Shown here piece by piece: positions 46,986 through 60,840 of a stretch of 64,000 nucleotides of DNA. Under the pieces are notes generated by a model, which saw only the letters and a program-made list of their open reading frames with translations, was not told where the DNA came from and searched no databases. The stretch is from Delphinapterus leucas. Lineage: Eukaryota > Chordata > Mammalia > Artiodactyla > Monodontidae. Position 1 is the first letter of the stretch; each line of letters begins with the position of its first letter. Location: the NCBI RefSeq assembly GCF_002288925.2, contig NW_022098021.1:30853822-30917821 (forward strand), in the 5' to 3' direction. A program made the position numbers and the translations under genes.

Positions 46986-48480
46986 TCAGAGTCTCATGAT
47001 CCTTTGTGTTTCTGCAAATTTTATCCCATGTGTAGATTCATGCAACCACTATCACAATCAATATACAGAATACTTCTATCACAAGGATTACTCATGCTAC
47101 CCTTTTAGAGCCACAGCTACTTGTCTCCCCATCTTTTCCCTCTAACCACTAGCAAGCACTAATCTATTCTGCATCTCTATAATTTTGTTATTTTGAGAAT
47201 GCTATATAAAATATATCAAAAATTATGGTGACTTTTGATTTTGGATTTTTTTTATTCAATATAATTTCCTTGAGTTACATCCCAGTTGTTACATATATCA
47301 ATTGTCCATTTCTCTTTATTTTTTAAAATTAATTTGCTAATTTATTTATTTTTGGCTGCATTGGGTCTTCGTCGCTGTGCACAGGCTTTCTCTAGTTGCG
47401 GTGAGCGGGGACTACTCTTCGTTGCAGTATGCAGGCTTCTTATTGTGGTGGCTTCTCTTGTTGCGGAGCATGGGCTCTAGGTGTGTGGGCTTCAGTAGTT
47501 GTGGCGCACGGGCTTAGTTGCTCTGCGGCATGTGGGATCTTCCCGGACCAGGGCTCAAACCCGTGTCCTATGCATTGGCAGGCAGATTCTTAACCACTGC
47601 GCCACCAGGGAAGCCCATTTCTCTTTATTGTTGATTAATATTCCATGCTATGGATGTACCACTGTTTGTTTTACCATTCACCCATTGAAGAACATTTTAG
47701 TTTTTTCTAGTTTAGGGCTATTGTGAATAAAGCTGCTGTGAACATTGATATACAGATTTTTATGTGAATATAAACTTTCATTTCCCTGGAATGAATGCCC
47801 AAGAATGAAATTACTGGATTGTATCTTAGTTACATGTTTGGTTTTGTATGAAATTACCACACTATTTTCCAGAGCAGGTGTATTATTTTATGTTCCCATC
47901 AGCAGGGTATGCGTGATCCAGCTCTTCAATATCCTCTTCAGCATTTGTTGTTAACACTATTTTAAAATTTTATTTTAGCCATTCTGATAAGTTTGTAGTG
48001 ATATCTTATTGTGGTTTTAATTGTATTTTTCTAATGTATTCTGTTCCACTGATCTATGTTCTACTCCTCCACCAATACAAAACAATCTTCATTATTATAG
48101 CTATATAATAAGCCTTAACAGTGGGGAGATTCAGTCCTCCAAATTGATTCTTCTCTTTCAGAATTGTTTTAGGTATGCTATGTCCTTTGCCTTATCATAT
48201 AATGTTTATAATAAACTTGTCTGTGTCTAAAAAAACCTGGCTAAACTTTTGATAAGAATTGCAGTAAGTCTAAATATTAAATTTGGAAAAATGGAGATTT
48301 CTGTCCTCTTATTAGTCTTCTAATCCATGAATTTCCCTTCCTTTGTATTCATGTTTCATTAATTTATGCTACTTTCAAAACTTTAATTAAAGTGTTTATT
48401 AAATTATTTTTATAGTTCTGACTTTATTATTAGCTGAAACTTCTAAACTTCTAATCATATTGCTATTTTGCCAGTACCAC
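46986..48480 (-). mobile_element. L1M 3' end region, interrupted by a CHR SINE
   Basis: Reverse L1 landmarks: ccatgtgtagattcatgcaa, cactagcaagcactaatcta, ccattcacccattgaagaac, gctgctgtgaacattgatat, aatgcccaagaatgaaatta and cattctgataagtttgtagt. It continues more weakly to about 48480. Confidence 0.82.
47321..47614 (-). mobile_element. CHR-type SINE, long form, full length
   Basis: Reverse long CHR form from ttggctgcattgggtcttcg to ttcttaaccactgcgccacc. The duplication ccatttctctttatt is perfect at 47306-47320 and 47615-47629. The L1 reading frame of repeats resumes exactly after it, so the SINE is younger than the L1M. Confidence 0.95.
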
Positions 48481-48509
48481 AAATGTTACATGTACAATTA
48501 AAAAATGTC

Positions 48510-49810
48510 AGAGTGGAGAGGCAGGGTAGGAGGATGCTGAGATCACCTCTCTCATGAATGCATCAAAAATCCACAACTACATGGGGAGCAACTCTCACCA
48601 AAAACAACCTGGAAACTGGCAGAATGGCTCTTCTACAACTTAGGCCGTAAAGAAAGATTCACACAAAGTCTGATAGGAAGGGAGGAGGAGTGATCTATGA
48701 TCTGGTAAAGAACCTCACCCCTGGTGGGGGACCCAGAAGAGGAAGGGGATACCAGGTGCTTAAAGACCATTGCTGAGCAGTGAGGGGTTCAAGCCACATA
48801 TTAGGTACCCCAGCCCTGGGGTCGGACATCAGGAAGATGAGTCTCCTTAGCTGGTATAAAAAAAACAGTAGGGCTTACTGGAGGGCTGTAGGAAACCAAG
48901 ACTCTGCTCTTGAAGAGCATGTGGACACACTTGCTTACTCCTCTTCACAGTGTAGACAGCAGATTAAAAACCATCTGGAGCTCTGGCTGGCTTGCTGGGA
49001 CCACGCCAGTGCACTTCCCAGTCCACACCAGATACCTGGTCTAGCTCCTCTTTTTCTAGTGCTGCTCTCCACTAAGGCAGAGGCTGCCATTGCTAGAGAG
49101 AGTGCACACACTTAGAGGGAATTGAACCAGCTCAGACCTGACCCTGCCTCTGATAAGTGCAGAGGCAGCCATTGCCAGAGGGAACACACTTGCCCATTTT
49201 TAGGATGAGAAAAACTATCTCCAGGATAGAGACTGACATTGCCTGCAGGAGTGAAACCAACATAGTATCATGGCATCAACACCTCCAGTACCCAATCCAG
49301 TATCTAACAAAGGTGCACACAATGGGGGCAAAATGGGAACCAGCACAGAAGTGCACAAGCTCTCAGGCTCTTGCCACTTCCCCAAATAAAGAGGAGACTG
49401 TCATTACACAGGAGAGAAACCCACTCCCTTAGGCTTTCTGATCTAGTCCCTTGGGCCCCTAGCCTACCCCTGATAGGGAAGTGACAGTCATTGATCATAG
49501 GAGAAGCCCTGGCTTGCACATGACTCTGGTGCTTGTCTCTCCATCTCCTGCACTACCTCTCAACAAGGTGGTGGCTACCAGCACACCACAAGTAAAGATG
49601 TGTCTATCAGCTTAAAACAAGTAGATATAAGTATAGGTCAACTTATTCAAAATCCATAGTAACCACAAATTAAAAACCTATAATAGATACACAAATCCTA
49701 GAAAGAAAAAAACACAAACATAACAGTAAAGAAAATCATTAAACCACAAGGGAAGAGACTAAAAGAAGAAACGAATAGATAAAGACTACAACCATAAAAC
49801 AAGTAACAAA
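48510..49810 (+). other. 5'UTR-like region of the L1M
   Basis: GC-richer than the surroundings, with caaaaatccacaactacatg and repeated aggcagaggctgccattgc or gcagaggcagccattgccag motifs (about 49075 and 49158). ORFs of 111 and 91 codons lie in it and are not genes. A CpG-poor, degraded state indicates age. Confidence 0.6.
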
Positions 49811-52800
49811 ATGGCAATAAATATTTACCTATCAATAATCACTTTAAATGTCAATTGACTAAATGTTCCAATCAAAAGACATAGGGTGGCTGATTGGATA
49901 AAAAAAAGAAAGAAAGATCTATCTATATGCTGCCTATAAGAGACCCATTTCAGAGCCAAAGACACAGATAGACTAAAAGAGAGGGGCTGTAAAAAGACAT
50001 TCCATGAGAATAGAAATAAAAAGAAAGCTGGAGTAGCAATACTTACATTAGAAAAGGTAGATTTTAAAACAAAGTCTAAACAAAAGACAAAGAAAGGCAT
50101 TATATAATGGTAAAATATCAATAAAAGAGGATACCAAATTTGTAAACATATATTCACCTAATATAGGAGCACCTAAATATATAAAAATAATTTTAACAGA
50201 CATATAAGGAGAAATTGACAATAATACAATAATAATAGGGGACTTTAACACCCCACTTACATCAATGAACAGATCATCCCGAGAGAAAATCAATAAGAAA
50301 CTATGACCTTAGATGACACATTAGATCAGTTGGACTTAATAGATATCTACAGGGCACTACATATCAAAACAAGAGAATACATCTCATTTTCATATGCACA
50401 TGAAACATTGTCCAGGTTATACAACATCCTAGGCCATGAAATGAGCCTTCAAATATTTAAGAGGATAGAAATTATATCAAGCATCTTTTTTGAACACAAC
50501 AGTATGATACTAGAAATCAATTATAAGAAGAAAAATGGGAAAAACACAGACATGTGGATACAAAACAAAATGCTACTAAAAACAACAGTGGGTCAATGAA
50601 GAAATCTAAGAGGAAATCAGAAAATACATTGAGACAAATGAAAATGCAAATGCAACATTTCAAAATCTATGGGATATAACAAAAGCAGTTCTAAGAGGGA
50701 AGTTTCTAGCAATACAGGCCTAGCTGAAGAAACAAGAAAAATCTTAAATAAACAACCTAACCTACCATCTAAAGGAATTATAAAAAAATGAACAAGAAAG
50801 CCCAAAGTCAGCAGAAGGAAGGAAAAAATAAAGATCAGAGTGGAAATAAAATAAGAGTAGAAATAAAATAGAAGCCAAAAAAAAAGAGAGAGAGAGAAAA
50901 TCAATGAAACCAAAAGCTGGCTTGTTGAAAAGACAAAAGAAATTGATAATCCTTTAGCCAGGCTCATTAAGGAAAAAAAGAGAGAGGGCTCAAATAAACA
51001 AAGTAAGAAATGAAAGAGGAGAAATTATAACAGATATCACAGATATACAAACATAAGGGAATACATGCCAACAAATTGGACAGCCTAGGAGAAACGGATA
51101 AAATCCTAGAAACATACAGTCTTCCAAAACTGAATCAGAAAGAAATAGCTAATCTGAACAAACCAATCACTAGTATGGAAATTGAATCAGTAATCAAAAA
51201 ACTTCCAACAAACAAAAGTCCAGGACACAATGACTTCACAAGGGAATTCTACCAAATTTGTAAACAAGAGTTAATATCTATCCTTCTCAAACTATTCCAA
51301 ACAACTGAAGAGGATGGAATGCTCCCAAATTCATTTTACAAGACCAAAGTCAGACAAAGACACTACAAAAAAGAAAATTACAAGCAAATATCTCTGATGA
51401 AAATACATACAAATATCCTCAAGAAAATTTTAACAAATCAAATTCAACAATATGTAAAAAGGATCATGTCCCATGGTCAAGTGAGATTTATTCCAGGAAT
51501 GCAAGGATGGTTCAATGTTCACAAATCAATCAATGTGATGAACCCCATTAATAGAAGAAAGGATAAGAATCACAGGATCATCTCAATAAATGCAGAAAAA
51601 GAACAAAATTCAACATCCATTCATGATAAAAACTCTCATCAAAGTTGGTACAGAGGGACTATACCTCAATATAATAAACGCTATTTATGACCAACCCACA
51701 GCTAACCTCACAATGAATGGTGAAAAGCTGAAAGCCTTTCCTCTAAAATCAGGAACAAGATAAGGATGCCCACTCTCACCACTTTTATTTAGCATAGTAT
51801 TGGAAGACCAACAATCAGACAAGAAAAACAATCAAAATTCATCGAAAGTGGAAGGGAAGAAGTAAAACTGTCACTATTTGCAGATGACATGATATTAAAG
51901 ATAGGAAACCCTAAAGTATACACCAAAAAGCTATCTAAAACTAATACCTGAAGTCAGAAAAGTTGCAGGATACAAGATTAATATATAGAAATCTGTTGTT
52001 TTTCTATCCACTGATAATTGACTATCTGAAAGAGAAAGCAAGGAAGCAATTCTGTTTTAAATTGCACAAAAAAAGATAAAATACCTTGGAATACTCTTAA
52101 CCAAGGAGATGAAAGACCAATACTCTGAAAATATTAAGAAATTGATGAAGGAAATTGAAGATGATACAAATAAAAGGAAATATATCCCATGTTCAAGGAT
52201 TGAAAGAATTAATTTTGTAAAAATATCTGTACTACCCAAAGAAATCTAGAGATTTAATTCACTCCTTATCAAAATACCCACATTTTTCACAGAACTAGAA
52301 CAATAATCCTAAAGTTTATATTGAATTACAAAAGACCTTGAATATCCAAAGAAACCTTGAGCAAAAAGAACACAGCTGAAAGTATCATGCTCTGACTTCA
52401 GACTATAGTGCAAAGCAAAGGAAACAGAAACAAAAATAAACAAATGCAGCCTAATTAAACTTAAAAGATTTTGCAGAGAAAATGAAAACATTGACAAAAA
52501 CCAAAAGACAACCTATGGAATGGAAGAAAATTTTTGCAAATTATATGGTTGATAAGGGGTTAATATTTAAAATATATAAACACCGCATACAACTCAATAA
52601 AAAAACAAACAAACAACCTTATTAAAAATGGGCAGAAGACATGAATAGACATTTTTCCAAAGAAGATATGCAGATGGCCAAAACACACATGAAAAGATGC
52701 TCAACATTGCTAATCATCAGAGAAATATAAGTAAAAACCACTATGAGGTATCACCTTCACATCTGTCAGAACAGCTATTATTAAAAAGGCAAATAATAAA

Positions 52801-53200
52801 TGTTGGTGAGGATGTGGGTAAAAGGGAACCCTAGTTCACCACTGGTGGGAATGTAAGTTGTTGTAATCACTATGGAAAACAGTATAGAGGTTCCTCAAAA
52901 GACAAAAGACAAAACTAACATACAATCCAGCAATTTCACTCCTGGATATATATCTGAAGAAAATGAAAACACTAATTCGAAAACATACATACACCCCAAT
53001 ATTCATAGCAGTGTTATTTTCAATAGACAAGACATGAAAGCAACCTCAGTGTCCATCAACAAATGAATGGATAAAGACTATGTTGTTTACATATAAAATG
53101 GGATATTACTCAGCCATAAGAAACTATGAAATTTTACCATTTGCAACCTGGAGGATATTATGTTTAGTGAAATAAGTCAGACAGAGAAAGGCAAATACTG
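49811..53200 (+). pseudogene. L1M ORF2 (endonuclease-reverse transcriptase), heavily decayed
   Basis: It starts at ATG 49811 with MAINIYLSIITLNVN and an in-frame stop soon after. It then shows the endonuclease block ETHFRAKD and KKAGVAIL, and a linker (50303-50599) containing DLIDIYRALH and NILGHEMSL. The RT stretch is 51076-51690 (LPKLNQKEIANLNKPITS, SPGHNDFTREFYQ, RFIPGMQGWFNVHKSINV), followed by FADDMIL near 51877-51897. Multiple stops and indels break it. Catalytic FADD residues survive by sequence, but the gene is dead. Confidence 0.9.
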
Positions 53201-53510
53201 TATATTTTCATTTATATTTGGAATCTAAAAAATAATAATAAAATATGAATATAATAAAACAGAAACAGCTTCAAGAGAACAAACTTATAGTTACCAGTGG
53301 GGAGAGGGATGGTGGAGGGACAAATTGGAGTAAGGGACTAAGAGAAATAAACTACTAGGTATAAAATAAATTAGATATGGAAGTGTGTTATATAGCACAG
53401 GGAATAGAGCCAATATTTTATAATGACTTTAAATGGAGAATAATCTATAAAAATCACTATTTTGTATACCTGAAACTAGTATAATATTGTAAATCATACA
53501 TTATTTAATA

Positions 53511-54339
53511 GAAAAAAGTCTCTGTCCCCAAGTAAACATCTTCTTTTGTTTTTCTGTTTCTGTTGAAGGAGTGATTTCTCTTAGTTATTTTTGGCAACAT
53601 TTCTCTCCCATATAAAGGTATCTTCTATTCTTTACTCCTTCATATCCAGTGGATGTCAAATCCTATTGAATAACCTTTGATACATTCTTTTCATATGTCT
53701 TGTCTTTCTCCTTTCAACTAAAGCAACCTTATTTCAACACTTCTTTACCTATTCCTGACCATTGATGTAGCCTCTTAATTGATAGGTGCTTCAAATATCT
53801 ATCTCAATCCATTCAGAAACATATTACAAATTTTCATTCAAGAAGATAAACCCTTTTCTCTGATGTTATAACACAGAAAGTTGGTGATTGGTTTTAAAAA
53901 GGGAATCTGGTCAACTAATTAGAGTCCTCATATTTCTTTGTTTTAACAAAGCTCTTATCAAGAAGAAAACCAAGAAGGAATAGAACCTTAAAATAGGCTT
54001 ATGTCTCCCACAAAAGTAGTTTTATTAAAATCTCATTTCTATTCAAATCTCTGTACTTTGAGAACTGGGAGGAAGAAATGGGCAGGAGGAAAGAGTGTGG
54101 GGTGGCATGTTGTGTAGTTGTGTGTGTGTGTGTATGTTTATGTGGTTGTTTAAAGAAGGAAACTTAAGTCATTGGGCAGCTGGGGCTGGTTCATTTTAAC
54201 GGCAGACAGCAGGACTTTGAGTCCGTGGAGGTGCCCTAACCTTGAATAATTTGATCAAAGTATTTTCTCTCCCTCATTGCATGACATAGTGAGGAGTTTT
54301 TAAGCAGTCTGATTGATTTTTTAAGCAGTAGGTGTGATT
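53511..54339. other. Unassigned sequence
   Basis: A short TG run at 54117-54133; otherwise no recognised feature. Confidence 0.4.
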
Positions 54340-54960
54340 ATTCAGACTTGATCATAGACAATTACAGAGAATTTAACTGGTGGACATCGTGGGGAAAACT
54401 GCCCTCCCCACAGCAGATTTGGTGCACAAACAACACATTAGTTTCTAGGAGGAGTTGTGATCAAGGATTCAGACCCCAGGCTGGTCATGCCATTCTCATA
54501 CTGTATTTCTACCCTAGGAGCCTTCATTGCAAGGTCCCTTCATCTGAGGCCTTTAGCAGAAGTCCTCTCCAGGCTCACCTGTTGGGTCTCCTTATGATGA
54601 GTGTTGGTGGGGGAGGAGGGCAAAATGAAGATACTTTCCTCCTCTGGCTCAGTACCCAGTAATTTTCCACTCCTAGCTCTCCCACATCTCCCTCCTTCCA
54701 CCTTAGGACCCATAAAACTGTCAGAGACTTTTGTCCTTGATTCCCTCAACAGTGAGAGGACTCTCTCTTCTGCACTGACCCACCCGACCCTCCCCTGGTG
54801 TGCTTTTCCCACGGGGAAAAGAGAACAGGCAGACTGGCGCTTACTTCTGTTTCAGTCTCTTGCTTATACCATGGCAGTAAGTGATTAAAGGCTTAACTCT
54901 CATTTTTGTCTTGTTACTTTAATTGGTAACTCTGACACCTGACATCTCTGCTCACTCTCT
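54340..54960 (+). other. GC-richer block, possible solitary LTR
   Basis: Higher GC than its neighbours. A polyadenylation-type attaaaggctt (54883) is followed by a T-rich stretch and ttactttaattggtaactct, then gacacctgaca, which resembles the R-U5 end of a retroviral LTR. Overlapping ORFs lie on both strands. I cannot define both ends, a primer-binding site or a target-site duplication. Confidence 0.3.
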
Positions 54961-57099
54961 CCCAGCTCACCTGAGTTCCTGACACATAGATGTTGGAGGG
55001 AAAGGGGCCATGAGAGAGGAAATCGATTATCCCCATCTTTCTCAGAACCTCCATCCTCACTTTTCTTTTCTTCACTCAGTCCCCTTAAGAGAACTTTCAT
55101 ATTGTTATTTATTAGTCCTACATATTACTAACCTCTGTTTCTATTTAAAATATTTAATTTGCATAATACCTTTGGATTGCTTTAGTCAAATTCCTTTTCT
55201 GCTGCCATTTTATATGTTTTATCAATATTTATTTATATTTGATTTCCTCTATCTTTTAAATAACATAAAAAAAAACTTTTCATATTTACTTTCAAATTAC
55301 TTATATCTTCCCATATAATAGTCCTCAATCATAATGAGATTACCCTGACACCCTAGACCTGATATGGGATACTTATGTGATTTTGTGTGTGGAACAATAG
55401 GTCCTGGTATTATGGGGATTTTTCTGAGAAAATGTCCCACATTATATTTGTTCACTTCCTGCAGAATTAACTAAGAACTCCTCCACCAAGAATTTAAGAA
55501 ATGCTATAATGTGATTGCAATCCAACTTTTCTAGTTTTATCTTATAATTTTCCATTGTATGTAACTTAATCTGGTAAAACTGATTTATAATTAGTGCTTT
55601 TTTCTTATTCCCAATCTCTTCCAATTGAAATTATAACTGAACTCTAATACCTGGCTCAAGTATGTACTCCTTTATAGGCATTTTATGTTTCAATATGAAA
55701 TCTCATAGAAAATTTTATACATCTTATAAAATTTATAATCTGATGGTGTCTTTGTCATTTTGGTACTTGTTCAATTAATTTTTATACTTTTCATTTGTTT
55801 AATTAAATGCACATTGATTCCCAAATGGGTGATTTTTGAAAAGTCAAATTATGAATACAGGTATAGGTATGTAGGATCTTAGAACTCTGGCAGATGGCAG
55901 GTATTCATGATTGCATGGATGGCTGGCAATTTCTTTGTCAGAATAATGATACTCTGTAAAATCACAACATGAAAAAAAAAAAAAAACTGAATGGAGATTG
56001 TGGATGGCTCAGAGAATAAAAGCTGTTATGACTGCTCTTCTCTAAGAGTGGATGGAAGACAAAAGATTGAGGATGGAGGTGGAAATTGTGTTTATTTTTT
56101 AGGTTAGGAACAGAAAAGTATTTCTACAGAATTTGAAGATTAGTCTGAAAATAGATATAGACTGCTTCAAGGGTTTCCAATTCTGATGTCAACAGCTTTG
56201 TCTTTTCCGTTCTCTCTTATCTGGTCCAGCTGTTCTCTTCCTTCCTTCTTTGTTCTTAGCTCCTCCCCTCATTAGAGAGAGGTCATTGGATAACAGACAA
56301 CCCGGGCACATCAGTATGGAGACTGTTTAGTTTCCCAGGAAACCTTTAATGTCCTGTGATCTCAGGGAATTCTTTTCTGTGAAGTATTTTGAAAGACAAT
56401 TTGAAGTCTATTTTCTCTATGTCTGAAGCCTGAACAAACATTTACAATAGTCTCTCAAAGTAAAGTTTCATTAAGTGTTAGGTATTAAGATGTTAGTTAA
56501 TAGTCTCAAAGCATTGCATTAATAACATTCCATCACAGTTAAGTATGTACATTTGGTTAAGAAGGAAGGCATTAATGGGAGCATAACCAATTTACACATT
56601 AACATAGTAGGATCAAGTTGAGTGCAGAGAAATCTTTCACATAGAAAGAAATATTTATTAAAGTGAAATACAGAATTTTACTTACCTGTAAATAGCAATG
56701 TATTCATTCACCAATATACTTTCAAAATTAGACCAAAATGTCTATCAAATCTACCCTAGTTTAAGAGAAAATATGCAGCAATAATTGTTTGCAGTTTCAA
56801 GGGTTTTTCAGACTCTCAGAAATAAAGCTGAATAGAAACTTCATAGATGAATTCAGTAAATAATCTTCACCCCACAAAGTTGTAACTATTAGTGGATAAA
56901 TTATTATCCTTTATATTCCTCTTGTATCTGAAAAATCCATCTTATTTGAAAGTATAAATTATGTATTCTTAAATGTATGATACATGTTAAGTGATTAATC
57001 TTTTGCTGAAAATAAATACATAATATGCAAACCATACAACTGAATTTAGTTCAGCTTGTGTGGCCTATGTTTATGCAGTGATTAATACATATACAATGG
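54961..57099. other. Unassigned sequence
   Basis: About 2.1 kb without recognised gene or family; an A run at 55972-55986. Confidence 0.4.
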
Positions 57100-57494
57100 A
57101 GAACTCATTCTCAACGTTTAAAGACCTTCAATCTACTTAGGAAGATGATTTATACATTTGATAAACAAATATATTCAACTTTTACTTAACCAATCAATAC
57201 AATAACGGAGAAGAAATACGTATACTACTAAAAATACTAGCTGGCAAGGCCTCTTTATAAAACTGATGACAAATCAGGGTTTTATGGAATCTCAATAATT
57301 TTGAAATCTAACAAAATTTAATTAAGAACAAATGTAGACTTGTATTTTGATTAAAAATAAATTTCACAAATTCAAGATCAGAGAGAACAGAATTAACTCC
57401 AAAATATTTGAAAACTACATTAAAAATTTCATGGATGGGATAAAAAATTAATAATGGAATAAAACTACTAAAATGAACTAACATATTTTTAGAT

Positions 57495-57605
57495 GGTTCA
57501 TTTATTCACACATTCCCCAAACAATATTTTCAAGTATCTACTATATGCCAAGTACTTTAAAAATGAATAAAATATAGATTCTGTCAAAAAGTCAGTCTTG
57601 TTAAA
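57495..57605 (-). repeat. L2 3' end fragment
   Basis: gttcatttattcacacattc, atctactatatgccaagtac and ataaaatatagattctgtc read as the reverse of the L2 terminus. Confidence 0.65.
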
Positions 57606-59139
57606 TATATAAAAAATGTAATTGTGTTAACAAGTAAAAATGATATTGCTTGAAAAAATTAAATGAATAGAAACATGTGGGTCTAAGTAAAGTTTATTAT
57701 TATACAACAGTATTAATCAGATGAACAGCTATTAATCCTATTTCCAATGAGATCTGTAATACTGAGATTACTTTAAGTTACATTTTAAAAAGGGATCCTA
57801 AACACTAGAATTTATGCAGAAGAAGATAACTAGGATGATAAATAAATCTGGGAAATATGTGATAGGAAAAACTGAAGGCACATATTTAGAATAGTTATTA
57901 TGGAAACTAATGAACTCTATTAAAGAAATATACTTCTTAAATCAGACATAACTATTTTAAGGGTTAAAGATGCTGTCATTTAGAAAAGAAAGCACATATT
58001 TTCAGAGTTGTTTTATAAAAAAGACCTAGGATTAATTATTTTATTAGAGAGAAGCAAGGCTCAATTGAGTATGAAGAATAATTTTCTATTAATTTGGACT
58101 TGCCCAAGAAGGAATAAGCTGACTTGTGAAGTGTTCAAGAAAAGGTAAGGTGTCAGAAATGATAAAGAAGTAGCTGCTCTAGGTTATATTATGATCTACC
58201 CAAGTACTGTACATGATTTTATAATTCTGTATTTATTATGCTTTTTATGTACTTCTAAATAAGATATTAACATTGTTATAAATACCTTTTGTTTATATCT
58301 TCATTATCATTATTAACATTATTTTGGTATCAGGGTCTATAGAATGATGCTCTCAGCAGTTTGTAAAACATTTAAGAGTATTTGCATTACACAGATTTAT
58401 TTCTAATTAGTGGTCCACCTCTCTTATCTCTTACTTTTTCGTTATAGCTCAATGTGTTAAGCTATCAGGGAAGTTCCTTCTAATCTGCTGTCAGGTGCAA
58501 CAAACTAGACAACCAATCTTTTTAAATCAATAAACTTAACTGTGCATACAGTTCTGAGTCAGTAGTCTCCTGTTTGAATGAGATCAATTAAAGTGAGTGA
58601 ACTTCAGACAAATACTTGATAAGCTAAGAGGCCATGCTCTATTTTCTTTTTCCTTTTTATTTTATTTTGTTTTTGCATATCTTCAAGACCCCTGTTCTCT
58701 TATATATTTGTGATTGTGATCCAAATCAGATGCCATTCTAAATCTTTCATAGATTGAATGGTGACAAATGAAGAAGAAGCATAGATATAATCGCAGTTTT
58801 TATTTTGATTTGTTTTGTTTTGGTGGAGAAGAGTGAGAAAGCTTATTTTAGGCAAGTAGAAAACACTTGATAAGAGGAAGGAAGAGGAGAGCAAAGCCAT
58901 GTGTATAGTAAGCAGACCACTCTTAACTTAAGCAAAAATATAGCTTAAGTAGGAATGGGGGGAGAAAAGGATAAAAAAAGATGAAAATGTTAAAATATTG
59001 GAGGAATTTTAGAGCAGTTTGAAGGAAAGTTTGAGCATTACCGCACATGGATACTGGTAGTTCTACACACATACATGGGCACACACACTGTTTTAATTCT
59101 CCTCGTTATGTATCCCATTTAACGAGAAAATATGCTAGT
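57606..59139. other. Unassigned AT-rich sequence
   Basis: About 1.5 kb with no recognised feature. Confidence 0.4.
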
Positions 59140-59149
59140 GACATTAAGC

Positions 59150-59363
59150 TTTTTTTTTTTTTTTTTTTTTTGCAGTACGCAGGCCTCTCACTATTGTGGC
59201 CTCTCCCGTTGCGGAGCACAGGCTCCGGACGCACAGGCTCAGCGGCCATGGCTCACGGGACTAGCCGCTCCGCGGCATGTGGGATCTTCCCGGACCGGGA
59301 CACGAACCTGTGTCCCCTGCATCGGCAGGCGGACTCTCAACCACTGCGCCACCAGGGAAGCCC
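59150..59363 (-). mobile_element. CHR SINE (short cetacean form), young copy
   Basis: Reverse orientation, with the poly(A) read as about 23 T at 59150-59171 and the head ending gcgccaccagggaagccc. The duplication gacattaagc lies at 59140-59149 and 59366-59375. CpG content is high (gcggagcacaggctccggac), consistent with recent insertion. ORFs on the plus strand here are artefacts. Confidence 0.96.
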
Positions 59364-59375
59364 CCGACATTAAGC

Positions 59376-60729
59376 ATTTTTAATATTCAAAATTGAAATC
59401 AATAGTCTAATCATTAATAACTTCTAAAAAGCCACTCAGATGAATAGTGAAAACTGGTTACACCAATATTTCCCAGTTGTGAATAATTTGAGGGCCCTGA
59501 AGAGGCATCATTTAGCTTCTGGGTGGTGAGAAAACATCAGTTACATTTAATATCACTTCTCTTCTTTTCTCATTATGCTATGAAAATTAGCCATGAACAA
59601 TGAACACAATGAGCACAAATGAAAATAGTGGATGAAAGCACAGGTCAATATTTGGTTAACAGATAATCAAATAATTCAGAGTATGCACATATTAAGATTT
59701 TGGTCAGACTAAAAAGGTTCATTGAAAACCTGGTTTCAAGAAACCAGTTTTAGAAACACTGTTTACTTTTGTGATAGGACCACTACCACTGAAATACTTT
59801 TCTCCTTCAGCCGCTAAGATGTCTTTGATGCTGCAGTCTATCCTGCACTTTATTTTACTAAAAAAAAAGGTAATAAACTAAGCAAAGTACCAGAGTTTCT
59901 AGAACAAGTACAATTTCCATTGCAGAGAGGCACCCACAGCAGAAAAGGATAGTGTATGAAAGCAAGAAACAAGGAGGGAGAGACAAAACCCACAGGTCAT
60001 GGGAACCTGCAGGAAGGTTTGGGGAGTCAAGAGAAAGTGAAAAGGATTTCCATCTTAAGCACTGAGAGAGCAAGAGGAAGAATTTTAAGAAACATTGCAG
60101 TAATTTATAAATTAAATTTCTTTATTTTTGAGAGGTTTCTGGTTCTCTTTACTTTCTTTAGGGAGGTTGACAAATATCTTTTGAAATTTGACATAATGTT
60201 GAAACACTTATTGGAGTCCATTTTTATGCAGGTTCCACATGTTTTTTGATTCAATAACTGTGATGCACATCTGGATATTACTTCCAGTTACCCAGTTGCC
60301 AGTAAGTGTTCTTAATTTTACTTATCTTGCAATGTAACTATCCTGGGGATTCCTCCAAATCTTCTTACACCCTGTCACTCATGTGTCAAGTTCACATTCT
60401 TGTGCACTCATCTCACTGTGGTTCTATTGGTCTGATTTCCTCTTATATGACACCCCTCTAGTAGGTACTGGGTCTTATCGCACTTATACGTTTCTAGTAC
60501 ATATAAATATCTTATTGTTGTGTCTTTACTGTTTTTTCAAGTTACCATTCTATCCTGATTTACTCTGTTTTATATCTGCCTATGTCACTAGTGACACTAT
60601 TTGTGATATAAGTTCTCTCTCTTCCTTAAGCTAAAGCCATAAGCAAAACAATTCGTGATAAATATTCTTCATTCTTAAGCTAAAAACATAACATTCCCTC
60701 CATAGACATATGCATACCAATAATTTCCC
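59376..60729. other. Unassigned sequence
   Basis: No gene or repeat family recognised; an 83-codon ORF at 60383-60634 has no support. Confidence 0.4.
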
Positions 60730-60840
60730 TACAAGGACATTTTAAATCCCTAGAGTTTAGGATCTCTGCCTCATTCATCTTTGTGACTTACACAGCAGTT
60801 AGTTTGGTTCATGCAAATAGAGATAGTCAATTAGTTTTGT
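60730..60840 (+). repeat. Possible L2 3' end
   Basis: tttaggatctctgcctcatt, catctttgtgacttacacag and the following block follow the L2 terminus order weakly. Confidence 0.35.

Larger units (their letters stand above)
48510..53510 (+). mobile_element. Old L1M, near full length, plus strand
   Basis: A 5'UTR-like part (48510-49620), a short spacer, ORF2 (49811 to about 53200) and a 3'UTR to about 53510 follow in order. The 3' end (tagttaccagtggggagagg, atatagcacagggaatagag, gtatacctgaaactag) matches the 11944-12212 type. I cannot recognise an ORF1 between the 5' part and ORF2; the L1M 5' region may be non-coding in this lineage or deleted. ORF2 has many stops and frameshifts. Confidence 0.85.

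Noticed and set aside
49157..49432. 91-codon ORF in GC-richer DNA considered as an exon.
   Set aside because: It is inside the 5' part of the L1M at 48510-53510.
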